From: Polyangiaceae bacterium
GTDB lineage: Bacteria; Myxococcota_A; Polyangia; Polyangiales; Polyangiaceae
Direction of reading: 5' to 3'
DNA: 64,000 nucleotides
Assembly (NCBI GenBank): GCA_016715885.1
Contig: JADJXL010000015.1
Span: forward strand, 248,001-312,000
This document shows positions 36,823 through 44,876 of the stretch, in pieces (position 1 is the stretch's first letter; the number at the start of each line of letters is the position of its first letter). The notes under the pieces are model-generated. The model made no database searches. It saw nothing but the letters and a program-made list of their open reading frames with translations, and was not told where the DNA came from. A program made the translations under genes and the position numbers.

Positions 36823-36978
36823 ATGGACTCGTTGATCATCGAGTGGGATCAACCTGACGAGCCAAGCGCAGAGGAAGTAGAGGGGATCCGTCAGGCTATG
36901 GAGTCGCTCGATGCCGGTCGAGGTCTGCCGTTCGACGAGGTGATGGAGGAACTCGAGGCGGAATTTGGGGACTCGTGA
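36823..36978 (+). CDS. Small acidic protein, possible antitoxin
   Basis: A 51-residue open frame begins with ATG 36823 and ends TGA 36978. The acidic protein has IRQAMESLDAGRGLPFDEVMEELEAEF, resembling the C-terminal part of ParD/RelB-type antitoxins. It lies tail-to-tail with the nucleotidyltransferase, 4 bases apart. No toxin follows on the same strand. It could be an orphan antitoxin or the remnant of a module. Confidence 0.5.
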   Translation: MDSLIIEWDQPDEPSAEEVEGIRQAMESLDAGRGLPFDEVMEELEAEFGDS

Positions 36979-36982
36979 GGCT

Positions 36983-37450
36983 TTATCCTCGGGCTCGTCT
37001 CGTTGCCCGTTGCAACACGTCAACGTCGGCAAGATCTTGCGGTCTTCCGGAAGCCTTTTTGGCCGCAATGAGATCATCAAGAGCAATGTAGTTGGCTGGA
37101 ACCTTACCGTACGAACCTTTCGCTCTGCGCTTCCATGCTGCCGAGAATGACGACAAACCATCAATCGTAGTCAACACGTCAATACGAAAAGGCTCGACGC
37201 CCAGCACAATGAGCGTACGTGGATTCATCAACTTTTCTTCTGTGATGTTCGGCGCATCGCTGCCCAAAAAATCGAGGAGCGCAGCCCGCGTACGTCGAGC
37301 GTTTGCTACGGTCATATCGACAAGAACATCAATATCCTTCGTCGCTCTAGGCCGCGCGTGGAACCCGACCGCGTACCCGCCGACGATCAGATACCGCACT
37401 CGATGCGCGTTCAACAACGCGATAAACTCTTCGAAGTCGGGGAACGTCAC
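36983..37450 (-). CDS. MNT/AbiEii-type nucleotidyltransferase-like protein
   Basis: The 155-residue protein has the minimal nucleotidyltransferase signature: YLIVGGYAVGFHARPRATKDIDVLVD, giving the G-G and D-x-D (residues about 23-44) that bind nucleotide and metal. RIDVLTTIDG supplies a third acid. Such proteins act as toxins or antitoxins in AbiE and MNT-HEPN modules. The start codon GTG overlaps the upstream gene by 104 bases on the same strand, in another frame. Confidence 0.8.
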   Translation of the reverse strand: MTFPDFEEFIALLNAHRVRYLIVGGYAVGFHARPRATKDIDVLVDMTVANARRTRAALLDFLGSDAPNITEEKLMNPRTLIVLGVEPFRIDVLTTIDGLSSFSAAWKRRAKGSYGKVPANYIALDDLIAAKKASGRPQDLADVDVLQRATRRARG

Positions 37451-37640
37451 TTTGACCCTTTACGCGCAGCCCATCGAGCACGCATTCGCCAATAAGTTCG
37501 ATTCTTTGAGCCGGAGTCAAGTTGAGCCAAGGATCAAGGTCGTCATTTTGCTCGAGGGGCATCACTGCCACCGTCCACACTCGACCACGACGATCGCGGA
37601 CGAGTGTCACATCTTCCTTTTGGCGTGTTCGCTTCTTCAT
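37347..37640 (-). CDS. Small protein overlapping the nucleotidyltransferase gene
   Basis: The 97-residue frame starts with ATG 37640. It reads MPLEQNDDLDPWLNLTPAQRIELIGECVLDGL and VPRLRRVYRVVE, a pattern that I recognise as recurring immediately upstream of MNT-like genes. The last 35 codons overlap the nucleotidyltransferase, and both frames look meaningful there. It may be the cognate partner (antitoxin or structural) of that protein. Function is not known. Confidence 0.55.
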   Translation of the reverse strand: MKKRTRQKEDVTLVRDRRGRVWTVAVMPLEQNDDLDPWLNLTPAQRIELIGECVLDGLRVKGQSDVPRLRRVYRVVERASSAVSDRRRVRGRVPRAA

Positions 37641-37690
37641 CTGCTTGAGCTCAATTCTGGTTTTGTAGCAGAATCTCAACACCCTTGCAC

Positions 37691-39209
37691 TCACAAAGAC
37701 TTGTTCCCGCAGAGCCCCCTCACCACCTCCGGCTTCATCACCTTTCCCAGTGCGTTCCGCGGCAAACTTTCCACCACCCGCACCTCCCGCGGAACCTTGT
37801 ACGGGGCCAAACGCTCCTTCGCCCACGCACGCAATACATCCGCCTCGCATTCGTGCGCGCGCCCAGGCGCTGCCACGACCACCGCCACCACGCGCTCCCC
37901 CCACGTTTCATCCGGCAAACCCACGACGGCAACCTCCGCCACCGCCGGGTTTTCCCGCAATGCTTCTTCAATTTCGAGCGCCGATAAGTTTGTAGCCACC
38001 ACTTTTCAAAATATCGACGCTCGTTCGTCCAAGCAAACGCACATATCCATCCGCTGATCGCTCGGCCACGTCGCCCGTGCGAAACCACCCTCCCTCGGCA
38101 AACGCTTCGCGCGTGGCTTGTTCGCGACCCAAATACCCCTTGAAAACGCTCGGCCCACGAATCCACAATTCCCCTGGACCCGTCTCCAAATCGCGCCCCG
38201 ATTCATCCACGATGCGGCTCTCCACCGTTCGCAATGGTAAGCCTACGGAACCCGGACGCCGCCCCGCTTTATCGATCGGATTCGATGCGCCCACGCCAAT
38301 TTCGGTCATGCCAAACCTTTCGAGCGGCACCGAGCCCGTGATCGATCGCCATCGCTCAGCCAACGTCACCGGCAATGCCGCCGAACCGCTCGTCGCAAGA
38401 CGCAACTTCCGCGCCCCCGCGGCCCACCTTTCACGCGTGTTTTCGTCCGCTGCATCGAATGCCTCGAACAATTTTTGATACATCGTCGGCACGGCCATCC
38501 ACGTCGTCGGCGGTTTTTCGCTTGCAAACTCGTCCCATACGCGGCGCGCATCGAATTTCGACAGCATTCGCGTCGCTCCGCCCGACAAAAACGAAGTCAT
38601 CAGCGATATGCCAAGCCCATGCAAATGATGCAGCGGCAACGCATGCAGCAAAAGGTCCGTCGCTTCCCACTTCCACGCCTCGCCAAGCAATTCCGCCTGC
38701 ACTGCGACATTCGCATGCGTAATCATCGCCCCCTTCGGTTTGCCCGTCGTGCCGCTCGTGTACAATAACAGCGCCACGTCATCGGCCTCCCGCGGAGAAA
38801 CCTCGTCCACCGACGCATGTTCTCGCAATGATTCCGCTCGTACGACGCGTCGACCTTCGCATAACAACGCCGCTCGCTCACGCAAATCGTCCGATACGAT
38901 CACCGCCCCTGCCCGTGCGTCCTCGCCAAACCACGCAAGCTCGAGCGCCGGATAAAGCGGCGATAGCGGCAGCGCGATTCCACCTGCAAGCAGGATTCCC
39001 AAAAACGCCTCGAGCCACACCACGCCAGGCGAAACGAAAAGCGCCACGACTTGACCATCAAGAGATGGTTGGCCACCCAACAATGCCGTGCGCGTTCGGA
39101 GTGCACTATCCCACAATTCACCGAAGGATCGTTCGGTGTGATCATCCACGACGGCGAGGCGATGTTCGTGTTTTCGAGCCTGGAAACGCGCGACGAGGGG
39201 CGAGGTCAT
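37691..39209 (-). pseudogene. Acyl-CoA synthetase (AMP-binding), one-base frameshift
   Basis: From ATG 39209 the frame encodes an acyl-activating enzyme (malonyl- or fatty-acyl-CoA synthetase type): P-loop LLYTSGTTGKPKGAMITHAN, RFGMTEIGV, and ELWIRGPSVFKGYLG with GWFRTGD. It breaks after ILKSGGYKL. The other frame continues with the expected SALEIEEALREN, GLPDETWGERVVAVVV and the catalytic Lys region LPRNALGKVMKPEV, to a stop at 37691. One extra base in the stretch 37983-37990 separates them. The rest of the enzyme is intact, so either the mutation is recent or the read is wrong. Confidence 0.85.
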
Positions 39210-39298
39210 GGGCGCACGATCGCAAGCGACAGGCCGAACTGCAAGCGACGAGTGCCATTCTTTTCTCGATCGGCGGCCGATTGGGTACACTGCGCGGC

Positions 39299-40078
39299 AT
39301 GTTCGTCTCTCGGCTCGACTCCCTCGCCCCTTGTGTCCTCGTGTTTGCACTCGCCGCGACCGGCTGTGACGAAGGCAATTCCTCCAGCAAGCCTGCGGCA
39401 AGCGCGGCGCCGAGTGCATCGGTCGCGAAGGCGCCAGCGCCTCCGCCGAAGCCGACCAAGGTGCCGGCGCTCATCGTGGACTCGCTGGGTCCGTACTTGG
39501 GGATCACGCGCATCGACGTGAAGGCGGAGAACTGGCGCGAGAAGATGGCGGCGGTGATCAAGGAGTTTCCGATCAAGGCGGACGAGCCGGTGACGGTGGT
39601 GGCGGAAAAGCGTGCGGCGACGCCGTACGTGGCGGCGCTGGTGGACGAGCTTGGGAAGGCGGGCGCGACGAAGGTGCTGCTGAAGACGGATGGTCGCGAT
39701 GACGTGCCGAAGGAGCTGATGGTGGTGCCTCCGAGCAAGGTGTCGTCGCCGCCGGGGTGTTCGGTGACGGTGAGCGTGCTGAAGGATTTGTCGACGGCGG
39801 TGTGGCCAATCAAAGGGGCCACGGCGAAGCGGCAGCGCAAAGGTTTGGCCGGGCCGGATTTGTCGAATACGGCGGATACGATCAAGAAAGACCTTGCGGG
39901 GTGTGATTCGTCGTATGCGTTTTTCTCGGCGGATGATTCGATTGGCTGGGAAATGGCGTACAACTTGGCGGGCACGCTGAAGGTCGTGGACGACAAGAGC
40001 GACAAGAAGAAGATTGAAACGCTGGTGTTATTGGCGGAATCGCCGGTTGCGGGGCGAGCGGTGGTGCTGGGGAAGTGA
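39299..40078 (+). CDS. Lipoprotein, possible ExbD-like domain
   Basis: The 259-residue protein has a signal peptide and lipobox AATGC (Cys23), followed by a Ser/Ala/Pro/Lys linker to about residue 50. The region ENWREKMAAVIKEFPIKADEPVTVVAEKRAATPYVAALVDELGKAGATKVLL resembles the periplasmic domain of ExbD, where a similar pattern is repeated; the similarity is weak. The rest is not recognised. The ATG at 39299 is chosen for the signal peptide. It is divergent from the frameshifted acyl-CoA synthetase gene. Confidence 0.68.
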   Translation: MFVSRLDSLAPCVLVFALAATGCDEGNSSSKPAASAAPSASVAKAPAPPPKPTKVPALIVDSLGPYLGITRIDVKAENWREKMAAVIKEFPIKADEPVTVVAEKRAATPYVAALVDELGKAGATKVLLKTDGRDDVPKELMVVPPSKVSSPPGCSVTVSVLKDLSTAVWPIKGATAKRQRKGLAGPDLSNTADTIKKDLAGCDSSYAFFSADDSIGWEMAYNLAGTLKVVDDKSDKKKIETLVLLAESPVAGRAVVLGK

Positions 40079-40197
40079 GCGAGCAGCGAGAAGAATTTCG
40101 TCCGCGCTTGCTACCAATCCCTCAGTCAGAAAGAGAATCCGATGCTTGCGCGCCCTAGGTGCGCTGGTGTAAGCTTATTTTGCTCAGGAGTTCGCAC

Positions 40198-40578
40198 ATG
40201 ACAAGCTCACCCACACGCAGAACGCCACCCCCAACGAGAGCAACCCGCGCAGCCAGCGTGAACCGCTCGACCGCAAGACCTATCGTCATTTACACGTCGC
40301 AATCGGTCGATGGGACGTCCTTCGGACTTGATCCCGAGAGTCAGGTACGGATTCGTAACGCATTTCCGGACGTGCGTATTTCGACCCGACATGTCTATAT
40401 TTCGCACGACACGCGAGAAAAGCTTTCAGAAAGTATCAACCGCTTCGACAAGCAAGTCGTGTCGCTACTAACAGGGCTGAGTGCGGGACAACTCACGAAA
40501 AAATTTATTGTTTCGTTTCGAGATCCGCGTTCGGAGCAGGAGATTGCTCAATTGGTGCCGGAGCCGAAGGTTGCTTGA
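40198..40578 (+). CDS. Hypothetical protein
   Basis: The 126-residue basic protein has a Pro/Thr/Arg-rich N-terminus (about 25 residues) and then a mixed region with FGLDPESQVRIRNAFPDVRIS and TREKLSESINRFDKQVVSLLTGL. No known family is recognised. AGGAG seven bases before the ATG supports translation. Upstream TTGCGC and TAAGCT, 18 bases apart near 40145-40175, form a weak promoter. Its last 74 bases overlap the convergent gene. Confidence 0.5.
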   Translation: MTSSPTRRTPPPTRATRAASVNRSTARPIVIYTSQSVDGTSFGLDPESQVRIRNAFPDVRISTRHVYISHDTREKLSESINRFDKQVVSLLTGLSAGQLTKKFIVSFRDPRSEQEIAQLVPEPKVA

Positions 40579-41308
40579 TTGCGTTGCTGTTTGCAATCAA
40601 TCCTTGCATCGGACTGCCAATGTCCCACTCTGCGGACCAACGATCCATATAGTCTTTGAGTGATTGCCCCCAAGCAAGTGCGTCCTGTTCGGAGAATTTG
40701 ACCCTGATCGTGATCTGATCTTGACTTTCACCGTCCTCCTTGGGCCTCCTGCCAGGCCCACCGCTTGCGGTCATTTGGGCTCGAATGTCATTAAGTTGCA
40801 CTCGTGAAATCAGGACGAACCGCCAGTCTATTGCCGGGTTCATGTCATCCCAACGAGTTATGAACATGTAGTAGAGCTCGCCGTGGCTGGGAGCCGTATT
40901 GAGCTGAATGCGTGAAAGATTGAATTGGACTATCTTGTTTCCGTTCTCGATTTTGCCGCGACCCGCGGTTTTCACCTGAACGCGACGCAACATTCCTCGA
41001 CCTTTTTCAGTCGTCGCTTCAACGACGAAAACATCTTCACCAACGTCGATTGCAGGAACGGCAACATTGTATCCGCGCCACAAGAACTTGCTCATTGCGA
41101 AGAACTGGCCAGACATGCCCGTGTACAAGTCCTGCGTTGATACTGCGCCTGGAGCAGCACGCATACGCCCTTTCTTAGCAGGTTTGGACCGATCCAGTGA
41201 TTGCGCCCGTTGCGTTGTAGCCTCTGATGGGGCCTGGGTGCGTTGGCGCAAAGATGTTTTCTTGCGACGAGTTTTCGTTGCTTCGCGGTCTTTCGTCACG
41301 CTTCTCAT
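40505..41308 (-). CDS. PD-(D/E)XK-nuclease-like protein
   Basis: The 267-residue protein has a Lys/Arg/Thr-rich N-terminal tail of about 50 residues. A region then reads GMSGQFFAMSKFLWRGYNVAVPAIDVGEDVFVVEA, followed by RRVQVKTAGRG. Glu-Asp-QVK spacing of this kind marks restriction-endonuclease-like folds in many uncharacterised accessory proteins. The C-terminus is Pro-rich. It could be a nuclease or a DNA-binding remnant. It overlaps the convergent gene by 74 bases. Confidence 0.6.
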   Translation of the reverse strand: MRSVTKDREATKTRRKKTSLRQRTQAPSEATTQRAQSLDRSKPAKKGRMRAAPGAVSTQDLYTGMSGQFFAMSKFLWRGYNVAVPAIDVGEDVFVVEATTEKGRGMLRRVQVKTAGRGKIENGNKIVQFNLSRIQLNTAPSHGELYYMFITRWDDMNPAIDWRFVLISRVQLNDIRAQMTASGGPGRRPKEDGESQDQITIRVKFSEQDALAWGQSLKDYMDRWSAEWDIGSPMQGLIANSNAIKQPSAPAPIEQSPAPNADLETKQ

Positions 41309-41329
41309 GTATCGAAATTCATGAGACGG

Positions 41330-41869
41330 TCAAGGCAAATACCTCTTCGATGCAGATCGCTTCCTGGTTTGGTCCCCCCACCTCCCCACCGCCAATACCC
41401 CAAGTCCACACACGTGCCCCCATAAGATGCCCGTCAATATGCGCACGGAATGCCATATCGGATGCATGCCCAAATCCTGCATGATCACATCCGCCACCAT
41501 CACGACGCTCGCGACAAACCCGTATCCCAAACTCGCGCGAATGCCCCACCGCGGATACGGAAATACCCCTGCCGTGCCAAACCCAATAAAAATACCAAGA
41601 CACCGGCTGCATAACGGCATCAATACGCCGAATAGCTCCAGCGTCCGCGCAGGTCTGTTGTGACAAACCGGCGAAAAAATTGCATAAATCAATTCGCTTG
41701 CGCCCGGCGATGAGACGCGCGCCGCCACGGTCGCCCAAAATGGCGACAGCGCAATCAATACCCCAATCGCGCGTAATGCGTAAATGAACCGCGAATCGCG
41801 CTTCAGCCCGTCGTCTTCCCCGGTGGCTTCTTGCCGAGACGCGCCATCACCTCTTGCAAGTCCATCCAT
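41330..41869 (-). CDS. DUF2085-family membrane protein
   Basis: The protein of about 179 residues has three to four hydrophobic segments. It carries the DUF2085 signature: IFSPVCHNRPARTLELFGVLMPLCSRCLGIFIGF, with conserved Cys and His that may bind metal. Function is unknown. The start is not certain: ATG 41869 is 67 bases inside the upstream uracil-DNA glycosylase gene. Starts without this overlap are not obvious. Confidence 0.7.
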   Translation of the reverse strand: MDGLARGDGASRQEATGEDDGLKRDSRFIYALRAIGVLIALSPFWATVAARVSSPGASELIYAIFSPVCHNRPARTLELFGVLMPLCSRCLGIFIGFGTAGVFPYPRWGIRASLGYGFVASVVMVADVIMQDLGMHPIWHSVRILTGILWGHVCGLGVLAVGRWGDQTRKRSASKRYLP

Positions 41870-42768
41870 ACTTCCCTTTTCGCCGTCGGCTGTCGCAACA
41901 AATACGCCGGGTGAAACGTCGGCATCACCGGGATCCCTCGATAAAGCTTCCACTTGCCCCGAAGCCTCATGATGCCCTCCGTCGTCCCGAGCAGCCCCTG
42001 AATCGCCGTCGCACCGAGCGCCACGATGTATTTGGGCCGGCACAAATCGAGCTGCTGCACCAAATGCGCCTTACACGCCTCCATCTCGTCCGGCGCAGGC
42101 TTGCGATTGTCCGGCGGACGACACTTCACGATGTTGCAGACGTACACCTCGTCACGTCGATACCCCATCGCCGCAATCATCTTGTCGAGCAGTTGCCCGG
42201 CCGCCCCCACGAACGGCTCGCCCAACCGATCTTCCTCGGCGCCAGGCCCTTCACCCACGAAACATAGCTCCGCAAACGGATCGCCTCGCGAAAACACCGT
42301 CTGCGTCCGCGCCTCGGCCAATCGACATCGCCGACACCCCTGAACTTCGGCCGCAAGCACCGACAAGCGCCCCATGCGCTCCGTCGGCGTCGCCGCATCG
42401 GCGCGTACCACGGGCGCTCGCACGACCGGCTGCGCCGGCGCTGCTTGCACGGGATATCGTTGCTGCTCAAACGAAGTCGGCGGTGGCCGCACGGGCTGCG
42501 CGTGTGGCGCTTGGTGCTCAAACGAGTTTGCCGCGGAACGCTGCGGGGGCTGGGGTGCGTCCCGCGAAACCGGCGCGGTCGGCGCATACGCTTGCGCAGG
42601 CACCGGCGCCCGCAGCGGCGCGGGCGCATGCTCGTGCTCGACGACCACGCCACGCGGCACGCCCGTCACGCCCGTCATGTCGTACCAATCCACGAGCGCT
42701 CGCACCGATGCCGCAAGCTCGAAAAGCTCGTGACGGGCTTCCGCTGGCGAAAGAGGAGCGTCGCTCAT
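41803..42768 (-). CDS. Family 4 uracil-DNA glycosylase
   Basis: The 321-residue enzyme removes uracil from DNA. The catalytic domain is C-terminal (about residues 125-310): GEGPGAEEDRLGEPFVGAAGQLLD, NIVKCRPPDNRKP and the MPTFHPAYLLR motif. Cys of the CRRC pair, CNIVKC and C-terminal part bind the [4Fe-4S] cluster of this family. The first 120 residues are a long Pro/Ala/Gln-rich region not found in most members and probably flexible. It precedes DUF2085 on the same strand. Confidence 0.9.
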   Translation of the reverse strand: MSDAPLSPAEARHELFELAASVRALVDWYDMTGVTGVPRGVVVEHEHAPAPLRAPVPAQAYAPTAPVSRDAPQPPQRSAANSFEHQAPHAQPVRPPPTSFEQQRYPVQAAPAQPVVRAPVVRADAATPTERMGRLSVLAAEVQGCRRCRLAEARTQTVFSRGDPFAELCFVGEGPGAEEDRLGEPFVGAAGQLLDKMIAAMGYRRDEVYVCNIVKCRPPDNRKPAPDEMEACKAHLVQQLDLCRPKYIVALGATAIQGLLGTTEGIMRLRGKWKLYRGIPVMPTFHPAYLLRQPTAKREVWMDLQEVMARLGKKPPGKTTG

Positions 42769-42798
42769 GACGGGCGTTTGTCCAAGCCTAACCCTACT

Positions 42799-43773
42799 TC
42801 AGTGCGCGCCTTCCTGCTGCATGAATCGTTCGGCATCGAGCGCCGCCATGCACCCCGTCCCCGCGGCCGTGACCGCTTGCCTGTACGTCCAATCCTGCAC
42901 GTCACCCGCAGCAAACACGCCCGGAACGCTCGTCCGCGTCGAACCCGGCACCGTCTTCAAGTACCCGTTCGGATGCACCTCGAGCTGCCCAAGGAAAAGC
43001 TCGGTCATCGGCGTGTGACCAATCGCCACGAAAAATGCCGCGATGGGCACCGCCGTCTTCTCGCCCGTCTTCAGGCTCCGCACGACCATGCCCGTGACCT
43101 GATCCTCTTTCACGTCGAGCACTTCGTCGACGACATGGCTGTAGAGAATCTTGATTTTCGGGTTCTCCACGACGCGCGCGACCATCGCCTTCGACGCACG
43201 GAACTCGTCACGCCGATGCACGAGCGTCACCGAGGAACACAAGCCCGCGAGGTAACTCGCTTCCTCCATCGCCGTGTCTCCACCACCCACGACCGCGACG
43301 TCTCGGCCTCGATACAGCGCTCCGTCGCACACGGCACATGCGCTGACGCCCTTGTTTTTCAGCGCTTCTTCCGAGGGCAAACCCAGGTAGTTCGCGCGCG
43401 CCCCCGTCGCAATGATGACGGTCTTCGCGAGGTACATCGTGTCCTCGACCCAGACCTTGAACGGACGCTGCGAGAAGTCGACCTTGGTCACGTCAGCCGT
43501 GACGATCTCGGTGCCTTGGTGCTCGGCCTGGTCACGGAAACGCTGCATGAGCTCCTGGCCCGTGACCTTGTGCGGGAAGCCCGGGTAGTTCTCGACGTCC
43601 GTCGTGAACATGAGCTGGCCGCCGGGAATCAGCCCGCCGGCGTTGAACCCCTCGATGCAAAGCGGCTTCAAGTTCGCGCGAGCTGCGTAGATGGAAGCCG
43701 TCAGGCCCGCGGGGCCAGAACCAATGATGATGACGTTGCGAACGCTTGTGTCGGTCATGCTGATGCTCGTCAT
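42799..43773 (-). CDS. trxB: Thioredoxin reductase
   Basis: The 324-residue enzyme passes electrons from NADPH through FAD to thioredoxin. It has NVIIIGSGPAGLTASIYAARA (FAD site), the redox CAVCDGAL with Cys pair, GGGDTAMEEASYLAGL (NADPH site) and GVFAAGDVQD near the C-terminus. ATG codons at 43773 and 43758 both fit. The downstream UDG gene begins 31 bases after its stop. Confidence 0.95.
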   Translation of the reverse strand: MTSISMTDTSVRNVIIIGSGPAGLTASIYAARANLKPLCIEGFNAGGLIPGGQLMFTTDVENYPGFPHKVTGQELMQRFRDQAEHQGTEIVTADVTKVDFSQRPFKVWVEDTMYLAKTVIIATGARANYLGLPSEEALKNKGVSACAVCDGALYRGRDVAVVGGGDTAMEEASYLAGLCSSVTLVHRRDEFRASKAMVARVVENPKIKILYSHVVDEVLDVKEDQVTGMVVRSLKTGEKTAVPIAAFFVAIGHTPMTELFLGQLEVHPNGYLKTVPGSTRTSVPGVFAAGDVQDWTYRQAVTAAGTGCMAALDAERFMQQEGAH

Positions 43774-43827
43774 AGCGAAGCCACCAGCCGGCGTCGATAC
43801 GAGCCGCACCGAGCGTGCATCCGAGCG

Positions 43828-44289
43828 CTACCGATTGCGGCCTGGGGGCGGAGGAAGACTGCTGCGGCGGCCACCCACGACGCTCCCGGGCGGAGGACCA
43901 CTGCCCGCAAGGTACGCGAGCGCCGCGGCTTCGTCCTCGAAGAGCTCGAGACGGAACGGGTTTGTCCGGGCGATCCGGCGCACTTGGAGCGCTCCGACGG
44001 CGGTACGCACGAGGAGCGCGGAGCGTTCGAAGTCGGAGGCCATCGAATCGATGACCTTGACCGCTTCGATCTCGAGCGCGTCGTTCGCGAGCATCGGCGC
44101 TTCACGCACGTCGACCAAGACGGACACACAGAATCGATCACGCACCGGCACGACGCGCAGAAACTGCGCTTGAACGGCGTACATATCCGCAGCAGAACCG
44201 AACGGCGCCGACGTGCGACGCGCACGGACCAGCCGTCCGTTGTCTTCACGCGTCACGATGAGGTGACTGCTGCGATATAGCTCCTCCAT
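43828..44289 (-). CDS. Hypothetical protein
   Basis: The 153-residue protein ends in a Pro/Arg/Ser-rich tail. Its central part reads VVPVRDRFCVSVLVDVREAPMLAN then FRLELFEDEAAALAYL, resembling SpoIIAA-like/STAS-type folds, without a clear phosphosite. No signal peptide. It lies between the similar-sized hypothetical gene upstream and trxB and may belong to the same transcription unit. Confidence 0.55.
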   Translation of the reverse strand: MEELYRSSHLIVTREDNGRLVRARRTSAPFGSAADMYAVQAQFLRVVPVRDRFCVSVLVDVREAPMLANDALEIEAVKVIDSMASDFERSALLVRTAVGALQVRRIARTNPFRLELFEDEAAALAYLAGSGPPPGSVVGGRRSSLPPPPGRNR

Positions 44290-44340
44290 CGCGGAGCCAT
44301 GGTGTCCTGCTTGGACACGCGGGGGCAAGAGGCAACCGTG

Positions 44341-44814
44341 TCAGCTCTTGGAAGTGTCGCGCCCGGACATCGGTGGAGGCGCTGCCGACGGCGCAATCGA
44401 TGGACGTCCTTCCCAACGACGCACCCAGTATTGACTCGACCGCGGAAGTGAAGCGATGGGACCGGACACCACGATTTCAGCGGCCGCAGAAAGGGCTTGC
44501 TCGTCGATGTCCCGCGACACGAGGCGATCGATGGTGACGCGATCGTCGCGCAGAGAAACGATCGCGGAAAACCGCGCCACGACCGTCCCATCGGCAGCGC
44601 GCACCGACCACGTGACGAACGTGCCTTCGTCGTGTTCGTCGATGGCTTCGATGTGGCTCATGCTCGCGCGCAGCATCCGATAGACACGAACGTCGTATCG
44701 CGTGCGATCCATCGCCGCCGCATCGAGCACGTCCCTTTGGCCGGCATCGAGCGCCGCGAGGTACTGGTCGAACGCGATGGCCACGCGGGATTCGTCGGCG
44801 TCGGAAAGACTCAT
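44341..44814 (-). CDS. Hypothetical protein
   Basis: The 157-residue protein is acidic in its first half and has a Ser/Pro-rich tail. Its middle reads VAIAFDQYLAALDAGQRDVLDAAAMDR and ADGTVVARFSAIVSLRDDRVTIDRLVSRDI. No known family is recognised. It is followed 51 bases later by another hypothetical gene on the same strand. Confidence 0.55.
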   Translation of the reverse strand: MSLSDADESRVAIAFDQYLAALDAGQRDVLDAAAMDRTRYDVRVYRMLRASMSHIEAIDEHDEGTFVTWSVRAADGTVVARFSAIVSLRDDRVTIDRLVSRDIDEQALSAAAEIVVSGPIASLPRSSQYWVRRWEGRPSIAPSAAPPPMSGRDTSKS

Positions 44815-44876
44815 GACGCCTTCACCCTAGCAGAATCGCACGAGCAAACGCGCAGGACGAACGTGGTCGAAGAACG

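Noticed and set aside
38828..39298. N-terminal extension of the lipoprotein at 39299
   Set aside because: The signal peptide and lipobox begin at 39299; the extension is antisense to the acyl-CoA synthetase.
42445..44280. 611-residue plus-strand open frame
   Set aside because: Runs opposite trxB, UDG and a hypothetical gene; composition is that of an antisense shadow.
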